Part shown: piece after piece, positions 63,764-64,000 of the stretch
How positions within the stretch are numbered: the stretch's first letter is position 1
How the letters are laid out: each line of letters opens with the position of its first letter
NCBI GenBank assembly: GCA_023439125.1
Contig: JAEXOU010000010.1
Location: forward strand, 76,684 to 140,683
Reading direction: 5' to 3'
Origin: Bacillota bacterium
GTDB taxonomy: Bacteria; Bacillota; Clostridia; Lachnospirales; Lachnospiraceae
DNA: 64,000 nucleotides
Position numbers and translations under genes: made by a program
Notes under the pieces: generated by a model
The model's database searches: none
What the model saw: only the letters and a program-made list of their open reading frames with translations
What the model was told of the DNA's origin: nothing

Positions 63764-63803
63764 TCATAGTTATCATATATGGCACTTATGTGGCATAGAA
63801 CAA

Positions 63804-64000
63804 AAGGTGTCAAAAGTACTTTTCAATAATTTCATTCGTCATTTTGCACATAAATATACTTGCTAAAAATGGTATGACAAACATAATTTAGGAGCATACT
63901 GTTATGAAGTCGTCGGTACTTAGGGCCTGTATTTTAGGCCCTTATGTACCGTTACGAACTTCATTCAAGCGAAAGCGTGTTGCGTATAAATTATGTTTGT
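63804..64000. repeat. repeat family 2, copy 3 (cut by window edge)
   Basis: Same core as the copies at 46575-46972 (GTCGTCGGTACTT, GGGCCTGTATTTTAGGCCC, GTACCGTTACGA, CAAGCGAAAGCGTGTTGCG). Here ACATAATTTA faces TAAATTATGT, a compensated change from TTCA/TGAA in the other copies. The left flank (GGTGTCAAAAGTACTTTTC) is shared with the short form at 32735. The right end is outside the window. Confidence 0.8.

Overview
The window reads as a chromosomal segment of a low-GC, spore-forming anaerobic Firmicute of the Lachnospiraceae type. Protein style most resembles Lachnoclostridium (Clostridium) phytofermentans; this is inference from gene families, not a database match. Support comes from an alpha/beta SASP-like gene, a TIGR04086 membrane protein, map with a SEC-C zinc tail, an mcsA-mcsB-clpC-radA stress operon, AddAB, a COG2509 FAD enzyme, and many surface proteins with Ig-like, SH3b and cadherin-like domains on Pro-Thr linkers. 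Gene density is normal and most genes lie on the minus strand. I see no phage, complete insertion sequence, rRNA or CRISPR array.

Layout. 1-5.1 kb: start of hslO, a methyltransferase, xylulokinase divergent from its ROK repressor across a 150-bp control region with a palindromic operator, a lipid kinase and a spore-protein-like gene. 5.2-12.3 kb: addB-addA. 12.6-16.4 kb: a degenerate FMN-bind-like membrane protein, nadE, a PflX-type radical SAM gene, and a 6S RNA on the minus strand with a near-consensus promoter and its own terminator. 16.5-24.5 kb: a two-component system, a Big2 surface protein, a giant secreted 5'-nucleotidase and a TIGR04086 protein. 24.6-33.6 kb: PHP phosphoesterase, tgt-yajC, a GGDEF-EAL protein, a C11 protease lipoprotein, map and a TVP38 protein. 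33.7-36.3 kb: a zinc/cadmium efflux operon with the metal-binding domain as a separate gene and a SmtB-type operator. 36.3-46.5 kb: GNAT, hemerythrin, LCP protein, lysA, a P-loop kinase-like gene, a serpin lipoprotein, a two-repeat lipoprotein, a serine hydrolase and tRNA-Trp, with a displaced tRNA-Trp 3' fragment. 47.0-58.9 kb: a COG2509 dehydrogenase, then a long minus-strand array gntR-mcsA-mcsB-clpC-(unknown)-radA-(coiled coil)-PQQ propeller-substrate-binding protein-permease. 59.1-63.6 kb: a cohesin-like membrane protein and an SH3b/glucosaminidase-like wall protein behind tandemly repeated promoter units.

The most unusual content is outside the standard gene list. (1) About seven hairpin repeats share a conserved core but have locus-specific self-complementary arms, and nearly all sit at gene 3' ends. 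(2) A second repeat of about 197 bp (two tandem copies, one truncated at the window end, one short derivative) can fold as a three-way junction with a GAAA-capped arm, with compensatory base changes between copies. (3) The substrate-binding protein in the propeller-SBP-permease unit looks circularly permuted; its permease has lost the usual EAA coupling motif and no ABC ATPase gene is nearby. (4) The clpC operon is headed by a YtrA-type GntR regulator where CtsR is expected, with an inverted repeat over its own -10. (5) Three 38-bp tandem units upstream of the wall protein each carry a TATAAT box.
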